Assembly (NCBI GenBank): GCA_017647225.1
Contig: JAGCLA010000020.1
Span: 29,332-93,331, forward strand
Reading direction: 5' to 3'
Source: Bacteroidaceae bacterium
GTDB lineage: Bacteria > Bacteroidota > Bacteroidia > Bacteroidales > Bacteroidaceae
Length of the DNA stretch: 64,000 bases
The notes under the pieces were generated by a model. It was not told where the DNA came from. It worked only from the letters and a program-made list of their open reading frames with translations, and searched no databases. The translations under genes were made by a program, and so were the position numbers. How positions within the stretch are numbered: the stretch's first letter is position 1; every line of letters begins with the position of its first letter. Below, one piece after another: positions 37,317-47,836 of the stretch.

Positions 37317-38222
37317 TTAGAACAACTTCTCGGGATATTCACCTGCATCAACGAGTGACTGTATCTTCTCAACAGTTGCAGGACGGTCAGCAGCGTATGT
37401 TACACCGAACCATTTTGCTGTAGTGTCGAGAACCTCGCAGCTTGCCTTACCTGTAGTAGTGAGGTTGTTTACTACCAATGGAATGAAGTATTCAGCCTTT
37501 GGCTTGTCAACATTCTCTTTGAGGAAGTCAACAAACTGCTCTTCAGAGTGCTGGAAGTAGTCTGGAGTGAAGCCCCAGAAGTTCATTGAAACAGGTGTCT
37601 CTTCTGCAACAGGCTGCCATGCGCCCTCTTCGTCTTTGAAGCAGATAGGACCATCAACGCGCATAATCTCTGTACGCTCTACAACGCCTGTAAGCATGTT
37701 CTGCTCGTTCTTCTCGCAAACACCACGTGCAACGCTACCGTTCTCGCTCAATGTGTTGCAGATGCGGAAACCTACCATTGAATACTTGCCTGTGCTGCCT
37801 TCGGGAAGCTCGCTCAACCATTTGCCCATAACAGCAAATGCATCACGTCCGTAGAAGTCGTCAGCGTTGATTACTGCGAATGGCTCTTTGATTACATCCT
37901 TACCCATCAACACAGCGTGGTTTGTACCCCAAGGCTTTGTACGTTCAGCAGGAACTGCAAAACCTTCAGGAAGGTTGTCGATTGCCTGGAATACAAGCTC
38001 TGTTGGAATATGACCTTCGTACTTGCTCAATACTTTCTCGCGGAAGTCTGCCTCGAAGTCCTTACGGATAACGAATACCAACTTACCGAATCCGCCACGG
38101 ATTGCATCAAAGATTGAGTAGTCCATGATTGTTTCGCCGTTTGGACCAAGACCGTCCAACTGTTTCAAACCACCATAACGGCTGCCCATACCTGCAGCCA
38201 AAACAAAAAGTGTAGGTTTCAT
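37317..38222 (-). CDS. Sugar-phosphate nucleotidyltransferase (NTP_transferase family)
   Basis: The 301-residue protein opens with the GT-A-like nucleotide site LAAGMGSRYGGLKQLDGLGPNGE. It continues with VINADDFYGRDAF, where the Asp pair binds metal, and MNFWGFTPDYF. Such enzymes couple a sugar 1-phosphate with an NTP. The exact sugar is not clear, although UTP-glucose-1-phosphate-type activity is often assigned. It is monocistronic, with a TACCTTTG promoter box at 38294-38301 and its own terminator. Codon use suggests good expression. Confidence 0.85.
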   Translation of the reverse strand: MKPTLFVLAAGMGSRYGGLKQLDGLGPNGETIMDYSIFDAIRGGFGKLVFVIRKDFEADFREKVLSKYEGHIPTELVFQAIDNLPEGFAVPAERTKPWGTNHAVLMGKDVIKEPFAVINADDFYGRDAFAVMGKWLSELPEGSTGKYSMVGFRICNTLSENGSVARGVCEKNEQNMLTGVVERTEIMRVDGPICFKDEEGAWQPVAEETPVSMNFWGFTPDYFQHSEEQFVDFLKENVDKPKAEYFIPLVVNNLTTTGKASCEVLDTTAKWFGVTYAADRPATVEKIQSLVDAGEYPEKLF

Positions 38223-38293
38223 TTTTGTAAATATTAAGTGTTAATTATAAAATATCCTCTTCTGTTTGTGGATATCACATCTCCACATCTTTT

Positions 38294-38301
38294 CAAAGGT
38301 A
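38294..38301 (-). promoter_or_regulatory. -7 box for the nucleotidyltransferase gene
   Basis: The minus strand reads TACCTTTG, an exact TAnnTTTG match, about 70 bases upstream of the ATG. The rest of the 211-bp gap is AT-rich and empty. Confidence 0.6.
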
Positions 38302-38433
38302 CAATTAAAAAATTAGAAACCGTTTAAATTTTTTATAAAATTATTTCAATAAAGTGAAAAATGATACTTATTTATTGAATTTTCAACAGCCAATAATTAT
38401 AAATAATGATATGGCTACCCAACTCTGTTGTTT

Positions 38434-40752
38434 TTAGAATGGGTAACCAATGGCAAAGTGCCAAGCAAAACCGTCCTTGAACGGTGACAGGTTAAAGTAC
38501 CCTTTACGTCCTGTATCGTATGGTGCGTGCAGGCCTAAACCAAAGTCAAGACGCAATACAAGGAAATCAAGGTCATAACGTATTCCTAATCCTGTATTAA
38601 GTGCAATCTGCTCGGCAAATGTATCTGCTTTTATCTCTCCGCCGGGGCGTTGTGGGTCTTCTTTCATGAGCCATATATTTCCGGCATCGACAAATAAGGC
38701 TCCGTGTAGGTCGGCAACTATCCTGAACCTGTATTCTACGTTCATTTCAAGTTTCAGATTTCCTGTTTCGTCCAGATAAGAGTATCTGTTTTTGCCATCA
38801 GGACGGAAACTTCCCGGGCCGACAGAACGTATGGTAAATGCTCTCAAGCTGTTGGCGCCACCAATGTAGAACTGTTCGCTGTAAGGCGCGTATTCGGAAT
38901 TGCCATAACTGTATATCGCACCGGCCATAATTCGTGTTGCAATGTACTGGTTGTTGTCGATTTTCCACAACTGGCGCATCTCGGCTGTGCCTTTTATGAA
39001 TTGTGCATACGGGTTGCCGAATATGTTCTTGTCCTTTTCGTTGAAGCTCTTTCCACAAGCGTAGAATAGCAATGACGTGATATTACCGGCCGAGGTTAAC
39101 GATGCTTCGAACCATGTCTTGTTGCGATGGCGTGTGTTGGCGTTGTCATACGTGTATGTATATTGCATTGCAGGAATGAACTGGTTGCGGAAACTGTTCT
39201 CAATTGAACGGTTGTTTTTTGCAATGGAGTCAAACCTCGCTGTTCTGCTCAACAGCATGTCATACGACAGACGGAATGGTATCACGGTGTGTGTGGTGGT
39301 GCTGTGTGAGAATATCTTATATGTCGCGTCACCACCGGCACGTATCATTCTGAAAAATCCCGAACGGTTCATGAGGTCGGCATTTAGACGGAACGATGTG
39401 TTTGCCGGAATACGAAGGTGGCGGCGGTGTATTATTGGGAAGAATATGCGTGGGAACGACAAGGAAATGTCTGTACCTATTTCCCATGAGTTGATGACAC
39501 TTGCGCGTCCCTTGACATTCTTGTCGGTCTGCCATTCGTAAGAGCCGTTAAGGGTGAATTTTAATGTTTCACCCCCTCGGAACACATTTTTTCGTGCGAG
39601 GCTAATTTTGGTTCCCGGGCCAATCTGGTTGTTGCTCTTCGATGTCGCATTCAGCTCAAAAGTGAAATCGTAGGGCTTGTCGAGCTGTGTCGTGATGTTT
39701 ATATCAAGGGTATCGCTCTCACCACGCGGAACAAGGTTGAAATTGATGTTGCTGAATATGTTCATCTGTCCCAAACGCTTGTACGCCTGTTGCTGCTTCT
39801 CGTATGAATAGAGTTCGCCGGGTCTTAACTGTATGTTGCGTAAAAGGGAACCTATCTTTACGGGTGGTTTCTTACCATTATATATATATCGGAATGAGCG
39901 TAGTCCAATGGTGTCGCTTGTCGCAAAATTAGTGCGTTGTCCGGCAGAGTTGTCTTTTTGTACGCGTACATTGATGTTGCCGAATTTCCATTGTCTTGAT
40001 ATTCGTTCAGGCAAGTTCTCTTCGGGTTGAATACGCAGTTCTATCTTGCCCGGGTTGTTTATGCTGTCGGCAAGGAATTTTATGTATCCCGGTTGGTAGT
40101 AATAATAGCCGTTGTTCTTGAAGAGTTCGCTGAGTCTTGTGCGTTCTTCCTCCATTGCGGCAGCGTTGAACTGGTCACCTTCTTTAATACGGCGACGACG
40201 CCATGTTGCCCTGATGATGCTGTCGGCTGCTGCAGGGAAATTATTATACGAAATGCTGTCGTATATGTATGGCTCGTTCAGAGTTACCGTATAGTTTACT
40301 TTTGCCTTCTTGGGGTTCTTCTCGTTGGTTATTACCTCCGATGTTACATTGCCGTTGAAATAGCCGTAGTATTTGAGAACTTCTGTGGCTACCTCGGCAC
40401 GTAGCTTTGGATTTACTGAAGAGATAAGTATCGGGTCTGTGGCGAATGTGTTGAAGATCCATTTGCCTATCATACCCTCCGAATCGTGAAATGCGTTATA
40501 CCACCATAAACCGAGTGGCAGAGCACGCCATTTTGAACTGCCTGCAATAGCACCGTTGGGGGCACAATCAAGAGCATACGAAACCTCTTCCATAGCTGTT
40601 TCGCCGGTAGCTCTTTCTGCATACTTCTCGGCTTCAACGAACTCAATGTCCTTTATACCTGTATATAGCTGTTCGCCGTCAGGTATCAGTTTTGTCGTTG
40701 AGCATGCCGTCAGCAGCAGTGTCAGTAGTGTCAGTATATATGTTCTTTTCAT
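38434..40752 (-). CDS. tamL: TamL-type outer membrane lipoprotein of the BamA/TamA superfamily
   Basis: The 772 residues begin with a lipoprotein signal (LLTACSTTKLIPDG; Cys17), as in the lipidated TamA variant of Bacteroidetes. POTRA-like domains fill roughly residues 20-380, followed by an Omp85 barrel ending in FAWHFAIGYPF with the terminal Phe. FYIGGANSLRAF matches the conserved loop-6 region of Omp85 proteins. It works with TamB to build or insert envelope components. Its ATG overlaps the tamB stop by 4 bases, so the two are coupled. Confidence 0.9.
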   Translation of the reverse strand: MKRTYILTLLTLLLTACSTTKLIPDGEQLYTGIKDIEFVEAEKYAERATGETAMEEVSYALDCAPNGAIAGSSKWRALPLGLWWYNAFHDSEGMIGKWIFNTFATDPILISSVNPKLRAEVATEVLKYYGYFNGNVTSEVITNEKNPKKAKVNYTVTLNEPYIYDSISYNNFPAAADSIIRATWRRRRIKEGDQFNAAAMEEERTRLSELFKNNGYYYYQPGYIKFLADSINNPGKIELRIQPEENLPERISRQWKFGNINVRVQKDNSAGQRTNFATSDTIGLRSFRYIYNGKKPPVKIGSLLRNIQLRPGELYSYEKQQQAYKRLGQMNIFSNINFNLVPRGESDTLDINITTQLDKPYDFTFELNATSKSNNQIGPGTKISLARKNVFRGGETLKFTLNGSYEWQTDKNVKGRASVINSWEIGTDISLSFPRIFFPIIHRRHLRIPANTSFRLNADLMNRSGFFRMIRAGGDATYKIFSHSTTTHTVIPFRLSYDMLLSRTARFDSIAKNNRSIENSFRNQFIPAMQYTYTYDNANTRHRNKTWFEASLTSAGNITSLLFYACGKSFNEKDKNIFGNPYAQFIKGTAEMRQLWKIDNNQYIATRIMAGAIYSYGNSEYAPYSEQFYIGGANSLRAFTIRSVGPGSFRPDGKNRYSYLDETGNLKLEMNVEYRFRIVADLHGALFVDAGNIWLMKEDPQRPGGEIKADTFAEQIALNTGLGIRYDLDFLVLRLDFGLGLHAPYDTGRKGYFNLSPFKDGFAWHFAIGYPF

Positions 40753-43700
40753 TTGATCTCCTCTTTTTGTCGCATCTCCCCAATTTTCCTCTCGCCGCCC
40801 TCGGGCATCTTGGATTTCTTGTTCTTTCTCTTGAACGTGAACAGTTCGCGCAGGTTCTGCAATTTCTTCTTATATACGTAACCGATGCCGGTTTCTATAA
40901 TTTCACCTTCAAGCAACGATTCGTAGTTCTTATCATAGAACAGACGTATATAGCGATTGCTGCTGTCGCTTATCTTCCATTCAAGTGAGACATTGTTTAT
41001 AAAGCTATCGTTGGTGGTAGGGTGGTCGCCACTATTTACCTCTCCGCCGATGACAACTGTCAGGCGGTCATTCAGGAATCTCTTCTTGAAACTGAATGAA
41101 TAGTTCTTGTAGGTACTTCCCGTTTCGGCATCCTCGGCATCATTGATTCCCACATTGACACTTACGCTTTTCATTGCGGTGCCTGCAAGGTCATTGATTT
41201 TTGCATCGAGGAATGAACTTAATGCATTTGAAACGGTCATGCCCTTGGTGTTGCCTATATATGTACCTGTTATGAGCATTGTTACAGCATATTTGTTGAG
41301 CGTTTCAGCATCAAGGCTGTTCAATTGGTCCTGTATAACCGCATTCTCCGGAGCCGATATGGTAAATGTCAATCCCATGTTGCTCAGTGTATTCGTGAGC
41401 TTGACACCTACATCGAAGGCAACGGGCTGCATGCCGCCATCGTCAATGTTTACAGATGTTGTTATGCGCTCAAGGGCCGTAATGTCCAATGTCGGGTCGA
41501 GAACATCGCCACTCCATGTCACTTTGCTGCCATCGATGATGTTGAAGGTCTTCAAAGGAATAATAGGCAGTTCATACTTTAATTCGCCTTCGTTCATCGT
41601 ATATGCACCTGTTACATTCAGTCCGTTGTCACTGGTGTATGTCATGTTCAGGTTTCCTCCACCGCGAAGCATTACATAGCTGCTGCGGTTGGCATCAAGG
41701 TCGGCATTGATTCTTGCACCGTCTTCAATTTTAAGGCCAAGGCTTATGTTCATATTGCCGAGGTCTGTCTCCTCTTCGCTCTTCTCGACAGTTGTCGTGT
41801 CCTGGAAATTGACAAATTCTACAAGTCCGTCAAGTTCCTTGTCTGTCGATATGGGAGCGTCAAGCATTACGTATGTAATGTTACTCTTGCCGAGAAGTGT
41901 CGCATCGCCATACAATTTCATGCTGTTCAATGTGCCACCGATGAATGCTCGCAAGTCGATGAATAATTTGCCATACAGCATACTTCCTCTTGTGCGTGGC
42001 GCATTGATAAGTTCGTAATCGTTTGCATTCATTCTAAGGCTGAATGTCGGGTTTGTCAGTTTGCTCAAATCAACGCTTCCGTTCAATTTGAACGGGTTGG
42101 TACCCTTTGCATATATGTTGAAATCCCTGAATGATATCCTGTTGTTGGCGATGTTTACCTTTTTATCGGACAATTGTAGGTCTGTTCCGAATAGTGGTGC
42201 GTTTATATATACCGAATCGAACTGTATGAATCCGTCGGTTGAAAGCTTTGAGAATTTGCCATCGGCGGTCAGTTCGCCGTTTACATATCCATTCAGGTTC
42301 ATGCCGGCATCCTTGGTGAATGCTCTTGTTATATCCAACGGGAATCTAGTCAATGTTATGCCACCATGCAAACCTGGGTCTGTGGCGTCGTTTATATAGT
42401 CGCCACTCAGGTGCAATACATTTTCTTCGTTATGGCTGAGCAAGAAATCGACATAATGGGTGTTTTCATCTTTTGGAAGATAAACGACTTCTATAATTTC
42501 GTTGCCTATTGGAACACCTTCGTATGCGACGCTGTCTATTCTTATATCGCTGCTCAGCATCATGTCATTCTTGCTCTTGTTGAAATAGAGGTCAAGGTTT
42601 AACAAACCGGCGACATCTGGTGCAAATGGAACTATGCTTGTCAATTGCTTGAGGTCGATATTGAACAGTTCAAGATTTGCGTTCAGCATTGCGTCCTTGT
42701 CCGGTATGGTGTAAAGGTGTATTCCTGCATCTTGCATGTTTTTCAGCAATACATCGCCGTTGATTGTGCCGTTGCTTGCCAACTTGATATAGTTGTCTTC
42801 GTTGAAGTTGAATCTGTTGTTGAGGAATACTGCATTTGGCCTGAATCTCACTTCCAATTCCTTAGGCTTTACAATGGTCTTGAATCCGAATTGTATTCCG
42901 ACTCCCTCTTTCCTGTCGCGGAACATGAAATTCGTTGTAACGGAGTCGTTGAAAATGTTACCGTACAGCATGCTGCTGAATGTCAGCTTCTCCTGTTGCG
43001 GATTAACGGCTGTACTGCGTACACCTGCCAGGTATCTTATTTTGTTTCCTTCCTGTTTGGTGAAGAAACGTATGGTGTCAAGATGCAATTCGCCGGTGCT
43101 GAAGCCATAGACGCCGCTGTTGATGTTTATACCGTTTTTCTTGTCTATCAATAATCCAAGGTTGGCATTGTCGATATTTATATCTTTCATCATGAGGAAA
43201 TTGTGGAGCATGTTTTTTTCTCCACATTTGAAATCGAAAGATATATCGGGCAACTCTCCTGCATAATCGTGGATATAATAGAGCATTTCCTCTTTCTTTG
43301 CTGCCTCCTTGAACATTCCGCCTATCTGTTCAAGTGATTTGAACAAGCCGTTGTATCCGCTTTTCATCATGCCTTGTATATGCAGGTCGCCGTTGCTCGC
43401 CGAAATGTATGACGAGTCAGGGGTTGTGCTGAAATAAAAGGCAATGTCTGCCGGGGTGAAGCTTCTTTTCTGTGTAATGATATTGATGTTCCTGCCGTTC
43501 AGTTTCAGGGCGTGGCTCTCCTGCATGTCTGTCGAAGCGGTAACGTCGAGCTTTATTTTTGTACCGAGCTCAACATCTGTCAGTCCGAGCATCATGAAAT
43601 CGGCCTCGGAAATGTCTATGGTTGTCCTGTTTCTTATATCGGCAGAATCAAGTTCGGTATTGGCGCTTATGTCGAATTTCAAATAGTCGGAATTGCTTGA

Positions 43701-45380
43701 CAAATCAATTTCGGATAACTTGTTCGCCTGTGTCGCATTCAATGTAATGTCATTGAGCTTTATCTTATCGTATATGACAGTATCAAGGCTCAGATTAATG
43801 TCATATATCGTCTGCTCTCCGAAGAGGTCAAGCCCCTCTCCGGCAGCTTTTAGTCTTGCGGTAAGCTTTTCCAAAGGAATTTCAGGTAATAAATTCCTTA
43901 TGTCAATATCTGATATGTCAATGTCTGCATCGTATGCATTCCTGTTTATGTCATACATCGCTTTTGTCGCAATGTCACCTCCGAGTCCTCTGATTTCAAG
44001 GTCGGCACTCGCTGCACCGCAGTCATAGGCAATGTTGCCGTCAATACTCATCTCTACACTTGGCAGGCTGTCGATACCTTCGGGGTTGATGAATTTATGC
44101 AGGTTGCCTGTAACGCTCTGCATCTCTATATTTGCCAACAGGGAATCTGTATTTGTCAGATTTTTTGCATATCCTTTTGCATGGAGGTCGGCTATTGACG
44201 GTATGAATATGTCTATGGTGTCAATATTCATGAACGACATATTTCCTTCCACTGCAAATGTGCTGTTAAGCAAATTGTCATCAAAAATCCCAAGTGCCCC
44301 AAATTGTTCCTCTGTAAGCAATGCCCTGAGGTCCTTCTTGTTCAAGCCTACTGCCAAATTGGCCTTGAGCTTTTCTGTTCCGTCTGCAAAGAGCGCATTC
44401 CAAGGGATTTGGGTGCGAAGGTCTATATATGAACCGTTTTTGCTGTTGATGGTGAGTTTTTTGACGTCGAGGTTGTTCCTGTCTGCAAAAAGGCTTGCCG
44501 ATGTGTTTGTGATTCTTATACCTTCGGGCTGAACGACAGTAAAACGGTCAATATCCAATTTTGTGCTGTCGGGAGTGTAACCTATATTGCTGCATGCAAG
44601 GTTAATGTTGTTGAATTCGAGATGGCTTAGCGGAGCATCTTTCCTGCTTTCAAATCCTGCATCGTATTTTACAGCCGTATTGCTCAATGCAAAAGCTTCA
44701 ATGCCATATTTCTCTTCAGCAAGGTTTATCTCTCCTTTTCTCAGGCGCAGCTTTCCTATGCTCAAATCGGCGCTCATCGTATCATTGGGCATGTTGAGGC
44801 CTATTCTACAGTTTTCTATGCCGCCATGATGTAGTTTTACAATCCAATTGAGCTGCGTGCTATCCTCTTCCTCTTCTGCGATATCGCCAAGTGTGATGTT
44901 TATATCGGTACTGTGCAAGTGTATTTGTCGCAGGTTGACAATCTCTTTTTCAATGTTGATGTTACGTGCTACAATTCTGAAGAAACCGATTTCTCCCTCA
45001 ACTTCAACTCCTTCGATAAGGTTAGCCGTGTTGAGGGCTGTCTTTTCAAGTGATATGTAATTGACTTCGACCTCACCCGACAGCAATGGGAAGAATGAAA
45101 CGTTTACATCGGCATGTTCGCCTTGTGCGAATATGGTGTCGTTTCTTGATACCTCAAAATCCGCGATGCTCAGCTTGAGAGGAAATGCGAGATGGAATTT
45201 TCCTATTTTTATGTCGAAACCGCTTGCATTGCTTACCCCGTTGCATACCTTCTCAACGGTAAAACGCTGTATCGGTGGTATGTATAGCAATACAATCAGT
45301 AACCATAGTATGACAAGTGGTACACAAATGGTTACTGCGCTTATTTTCAGTATTCTAAATATTCTGTTCCTTCTCTCCAT
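40749..45380 (-). CDS. tamB: TamB, translocation/assembly module protein
   Basis: The 1,543-residue protein is anchored by one N-terminal helix (about residues 9-34; ISAVTICVPLVILWLL). A very long periplasmic region of repetitive beta-strands follows and the C-terminal DUF490/TamB domain (from about 1,100, ending near GIGYVYKKKLQNL). Such AsmA-like proteins form a hydrophobic groove spanning the periplasm, moving lipids or helping barrel assembly. ATG 45380 (MERRNRIFRIL) was chosen; an upstream in-frame TTG at 45437 adds an unconvincing tail. tamL follows with an ATGA overlap. The basic last ~40 residues are Lys/Glu-rich. Confidence 0.93.
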   Translation of the reverse strand: MERRNRIFRILKISAVTICVPLVILWLLIVLLYIPPIQRFTVEKVCNGVSNASGFDIKIGKFHLAFPLKLSIADFEVSRNDTIFAQGEHADVNVSFFPLLSGEVEVNYISLEKTALNTANLIEGVEVEGEIGFFRIVARNINIEKEIVNLRQIHLHSTDINITLGDIAEEEEDSTQLNWIVKLHHGGIENCRIGLNMPNDTMSADLSIGKLRLRKGEINLAEEKYGIEAFALSNTAVKYDAGFESRKDAPLSHLEFNNINLACSNIGYTPDSTKLDIDRFTVVQPEGIRITNTSASLFADRNNLDVKKLTINSKNGSYIDLRTQIPWNALFADGTEKLKANLAVGLNKKDLRALLTEEQFGALGIFDDNLLNSTFAVEGNMSFMNIDTIDIFIPSIADLHAKGYAKNLTNTDSLLANIEMQSVTGNLHKFINPEGIDSLPSVEMSIDGNIAYDCGAASADLEIRGLGGDIATKAMYDINRNAYDADIDISDIDIRNLLPEIPLEKLTARLKAAGEGLDLFGEQTIYDINLSLDTVIYDKIKLNDITLNATQANKLSEIDLSSNSDYLKFDISANTELDSADIRNRTTIDISEADFMMLGLTDVELGTKIKLDVTASTDMQESHALKLNGRNINIITQKRSFTPADIAFYFSTTPDSSYISASNGDLHIQGMMKSGYNGLFKSLEQIGGMFKEAAKKEEMLYYIHDYAGELPDISFDFKCGEKNMLHNFLMMKDINIDNANLGLLIDKKNGININSGVYGFSTGELHLDTIRFFTKQEGNKIRYLAGVRSTAVNPQQEKLTFSSMLYGNIFNDSVTTNFMFRDRKEGVGIQFGFKTIVKPKELEVRFRPNAVFLNNRFNFNEDNYIKLASNGTINGDVLLKNMQDAGIHLYTIPDKDAMLNANLELFNIDLKQLTSIVPFAPDVAGLLNLDLYFNKSKNDMMLSSDIRIDSVAYEGVPIGNEIIEVVYLPKDENTHYVDFLLSHNEENVLHLSGDYINDATDPGLHGGITLTRFPLDITRAFTKDAGMNLNGYVNGELTADGKFSKLSTDGFIQFDSVYINAPLFGTDLQLSDKKVNIANNRISFRDFNIYAKGTNPFKLNGSVDLSKLTNPTFSLRMNANDYELINAPRTRGSMLYGKLFIDLRAFIGGTLNSMKLYGDATLLGKSNITYVMLDAPISTDKELDGLVEFVNFQDTTTVEKSEEETDLGNMNISLGLKIEDGARINADLDANRSSYVMLRGGGNLNMTYTSDNGLNVTGAYTMNEGELKYELPIIPLKTFNIIDGSKVTWSGDVLDPTLDITALERITTSVNIDDGGMQPVAFDVGVKLTNTLSNMGLTFTISAPENAVIQDQLNSLDAETLNKYAVTMLITGTYIGNTKGMTVSNALSSFLDAKINDLAGTAMKSVSVNVGINDAEDAETGSTYKNYSFSFKKRFLNDRLTVVIGGEVNSGDHPTTNDSFINNVSLEWKISDSSNRYIRLFYDKNYESLLEGEIIETGIGYVYKKKLQNLRELFTFKRKNKKSKMPEGGERKIGEMRQKEEIK

Positions 45381-45469
45381 TTTTATTTGCAATGATAGTG
45401 TCGGCAAGTGAGAAAATTGTTTTTTAAAATTTCTCAACGAGCGTAAGCTGTCTTCGCAGAATTATTCTG

Positions 45470-45477
45470 CAAAGTAA
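45470..45477 (-). promoter_or_regulatory. Weak promoter box for tamB
   Basis: The minus strand reads TTACTTTG followed by CAGAATAAT, one base from consensus, 90 bases upstream of the tamB ATG. The CAGAATA flank is shared with other -7 boxes here. Confidence 0.35.
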
Positions 45478-45623
45478 CCAAAAAATATGATACCAACATC
45501 TCTTTTTTTACTATTTGTTATTATATACCGCGCATATTTATATCAATAACATTTTATTCTACTGTAAAACAACTGTAGTCGTAACTTTTTGTGTCAAGAT
45601 TGGTTTTTTAATTCAAATATCTC

Positions 45624-45631
45624 TAAATTTG
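45624..45631 (+). promoter_or_regulatory. -7 box for the cyclophilin-M16 peptidase pair
   Basis: TAAATTTG lies 48 bases before the cyclophilin ATG. No -33 TTTG is at the right distance. The 298-bp divergent gap to tamB is otherwise AT-rich with no gene visible. Confidence 0.4.
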
Positions 45632-45678
45632 TCCTTTGTGAATAATCATCTCTATTGGATATCGATATTGTGTCAATT

Positions 45679-46587
45679 ATGAAACGAATACTGTTTATCT
45701 CTCTCTTTGTATCTGCTGTTGTTTTCGGCTCGTGTAATTCGGGTGGCGAGAAGGTGCAAAAAGACTCGCAGCAACCTGCTGAAAAGGAAGCTTTGGTTAA
45801 GGAACTCAATGTGAACAGCCCCGACAGCGACCAATATGTCAAACTGTCAACAAACATGGGTGATATAATTATAAAACTCTATCGCGAAACACCCGGTCAC
45901 CGAAAGAATTTTATCAATCTTGTCATGAACGGTTTTTACGATGGCCAACTGTTTTACAGGGTCAAGAAGGACCTCTTGATTCAGACAGGTGATTACACTT
46001 CAAAGACCAATCCCGATGGTGCCGATCTTGGTGTTACCGATGTCGATTATACCGTTCCTTCTGAAATTGATGTGACAAAACGTATGCATAAGCGTGGAGC
46101 AGTGGCGGCAGCCAGCTTCAACAAGGGTGACTACTCTTCGGGTGCACATTTCTATATCGTCACAGGTAAGCCTGCAACCGAGAACGAACTTAAATTGAGC
46201 GAGAGAAAGGTAAATGAGGAACTCGTTAACAAAAAATTCCACGAATTGCAGATACCTTACCGTCAGCAGATACTCAGACTTAACAATGCTGCCAAGCATG
46301 ATGCAAGGAAAAAGGAAGAGCTGAGCAAGTTGGTTGGCAAGCTCAAGTCTGATGCACGTTCGGCTGTCAAGGGCAATGAATTTACATACTCGGCAAAACA
46401 ACGCAAGGAGTATCTCAATACAGGAGGTTTGCCACATCTTGATGCCCATTACACTGTATTCGGCGAGGTTGTTGAAGGTATGGATGTGGTTGAGAAAATT
46501 TCGATGACAGACGCGACATCTAAAGGCCGTCCACGCCAACATATGAAAATCCAAAAAGTGAAAATACTTGAGAACTATGGTAAATAA
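45679..46587 (+). CDS. Lipoprotein peptidyl-prolyl cis-trans isomerase (cyclophilin)
   Basis: The 302 residues start with a lipoprotein signal (VFGSCNSGGEK). A cyclophilin domain follows (VKLSTNMGDIIIKLYRETPGHRKNF) with the core FNKGDYSSGAHFYIVTG. About 90 Lys/Glu-rich residues, likely helical, are inserted before the final strand (HYTVFGEVVEGMDVVEKI). It would assist folding in the periplasm. ATG 45679 starts the signal peptide; an upstream in-frame ATT/ATG region at 45655 adds nothing useful. It overlaps the M16 peptidase gene by 11 bases. Confidence 0.92.
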   Translation: MKRILFISLFVSAVVFGSCNSGGEKVQKDSQQPAEKEALVKELNVNSPDSDQYVKLSTNMGDIIIKLYRETPGHRKNFINLVMNGFYDGQLFYRVKKDLLIQTGDYTSKTNPDGADLGVTDVDYTVPSEIDVTKRMHKRGAVAAASFNKGDYSSGAHFYIVTGKPATENELKLSERKVNEELVNKKFHELQIPYRQQILRLNNAAKHDARKKEELSKLVGKLKSDARSAVKGNEFTYSAKQRKEYLNTGGLPHLDAHYTVFGEVVEGMDVVEKISMTDATSKGRPRQHMKIQKVKILENYGK

Positions 46588-47806
46588 GAGCATTCTTTCC
46601 AACGGCTTACGTGTGTTGCACCACCATGTCGAAGGCATGCAAATGGTATATGTAAATGTTCTTTATGGTGTGGGAGCGCGTAATGAAGAGTATGAATATA
46701 CAGGTATTGCCCATCTGCTCGAGCATCTTATGTTTGAAGGCACAAAGGCTGTTCCTTCATTTGACGAGCCTTTGGAAAGTGCCGGTGGCGAGAATAACGC
46801 CTACACGACAAATGATGTCACGAGCTATTATATAGCCTTGCCAAAGCAGAATGTGGAACTTGCATTCTGGATGGAAAGCGACAGAATGTGTAACATCACT
46901 TTTGAGAAAAAGAAAGTCGATGTGCAGCGCAATGTCGTAATGGAAGAGTTCAAGCAAACAAAACTTAACCGTCCTTATGGTGATGCAAGCCTTATCTTGC
47001 GTTCTATGGCATACAAGGTGCATCCCTATCGTTGGTCAACTATAGGACGTGAACTGAAACATATTGCCGATGTTCCCATCTCTGTTATCCGTAAATTCTA
47101 CAAACGTTATTATTCGCCTGACAATGCTGTATTGGCTGTTGTCGGTGATATACCGTTTGAGCAGGTGATGGAGTGGAGTGAAAAATGGTTTGGCAATATA
47201 CCTGCAAACGGCGGAAAGAGAGAATCTCTGCCCGTTGAGCCAAGACAGCTTCGCCAACGTCGCAGAACAGTATATCGCGATGTTCCTGAAAATGCCCTTT
47301 ATATAGGTTTTCATATGGGAAGCAGGCTCTCTGCCGACTATTATCCATGTGATGTCATTTCCGATGTCCTTTCCAACGGCTATTCGGGGCGTTTGCTTGT
47401 ACGTCTGGTAAAGGAAAAGAAACTGTTTTCACGTATCGATGCATTTATCTCTGGTTGTGAAGACCCCGGTATGTTCTGGATATATTCCCGTGTGGCTGAG
47501 GGCGTTGCAGTGAAAGATGCAGAGGAGGCTCTATGGAACGAACTCGAACTGTTGAAAAATGAGCTTGTCCCCGAAGAGGAACTTGAAAAGGTGCGTAATC
47601 GTTTTGAGTCGGAATTCTGTTTCAGGAATGTGGGAGGAGAGAATCTGTGTAACAATATAGCTCTTGCCGAACTGCGTGGCAATCTCGCATCGCATTTTGA
47701 CGAGCCAAAGAAATACCGTTCGGTGTCTGCCGGTGAAATAAGGGAGTGTGCACGTGAACTTTTCCGTAAAGGAAACAGTTCAGTGCTATATTATCTAAAA
47801 AAGTAA
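46577..47806 (+). CDS. M16 family zinc peptidase
   Basis: This 409-residue, single-unit M16 protein carries the inverted zinc motif HLLEH (near residue 45) and the distal acidic ligand in VVMEEFKQ. A second inactive-type half follows (SPDNAVLAVVGD, SNGYSGRLLVRLV). The usual bacterial M16B length is 400-450. No signal peptide is present, so it is probably cytosolic. ATG 46577 was chosen over an in-frame start 9 bases upstream. It overlaps the cyclophilin gene, suggesting a protein-quality-control pair, though partners and substrates are unknown. Confidence 0.9.
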   Translation: MVNKSILSNGLRVLHHHVEGMQMVYVNVLYGVGARNEEYEYTGIAHLLEHLMFEGTKAVPSFDEPLESAGGENNAYTTNDVTSYYIALPKQNVELAFWMESDRMCNITFEKKKVDVQRNVVMEEFKQTKLNRPYGDASLILRSMAYKVHPYRWSTIGRELKHIADVPISVIRKFYKRYYSPDNAVLAVVGDIPFEQVMEWSEKWFGNIPANGGKRESLPVEPRQLRQRRRTVYRDVPENALYIGFHMGSRLSADYYPCDVISDVLSNGYSGRLLVRLVKEKKLFSRIDAFISGCEDPGMFWIYSRVAEGVAVKDAEEALWNELELLKNELVPEEELEKVRNRFESEFCFRNVGGENLCNNIALAELRGNLASHFDEPKKYRSVSAGEIRECARELFRKGNSSVLYYLKK

Positions 47807-47836
47807 AATCAGGGTTTACCCTGATTTTACTTTTTT
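47797..47836. terminator. Shared bidirectional terminator
   Basis: A perfect 18-bp stem (from AAAAAAGTAAAATCAGGG at 47797; complement 47819-47836) has a TTTA loop and U-runs on both strands. It overlaps the M16 stop codon and touches the stop of the convergent lipoprotein gene. Confidence 0.92.

Noticed and set aside
41143-45411. Long plus-strand frames over tamB
   Set aside because: Shadow frames from the regular strand pattern of TamB; all are antisense to one continuous gene.
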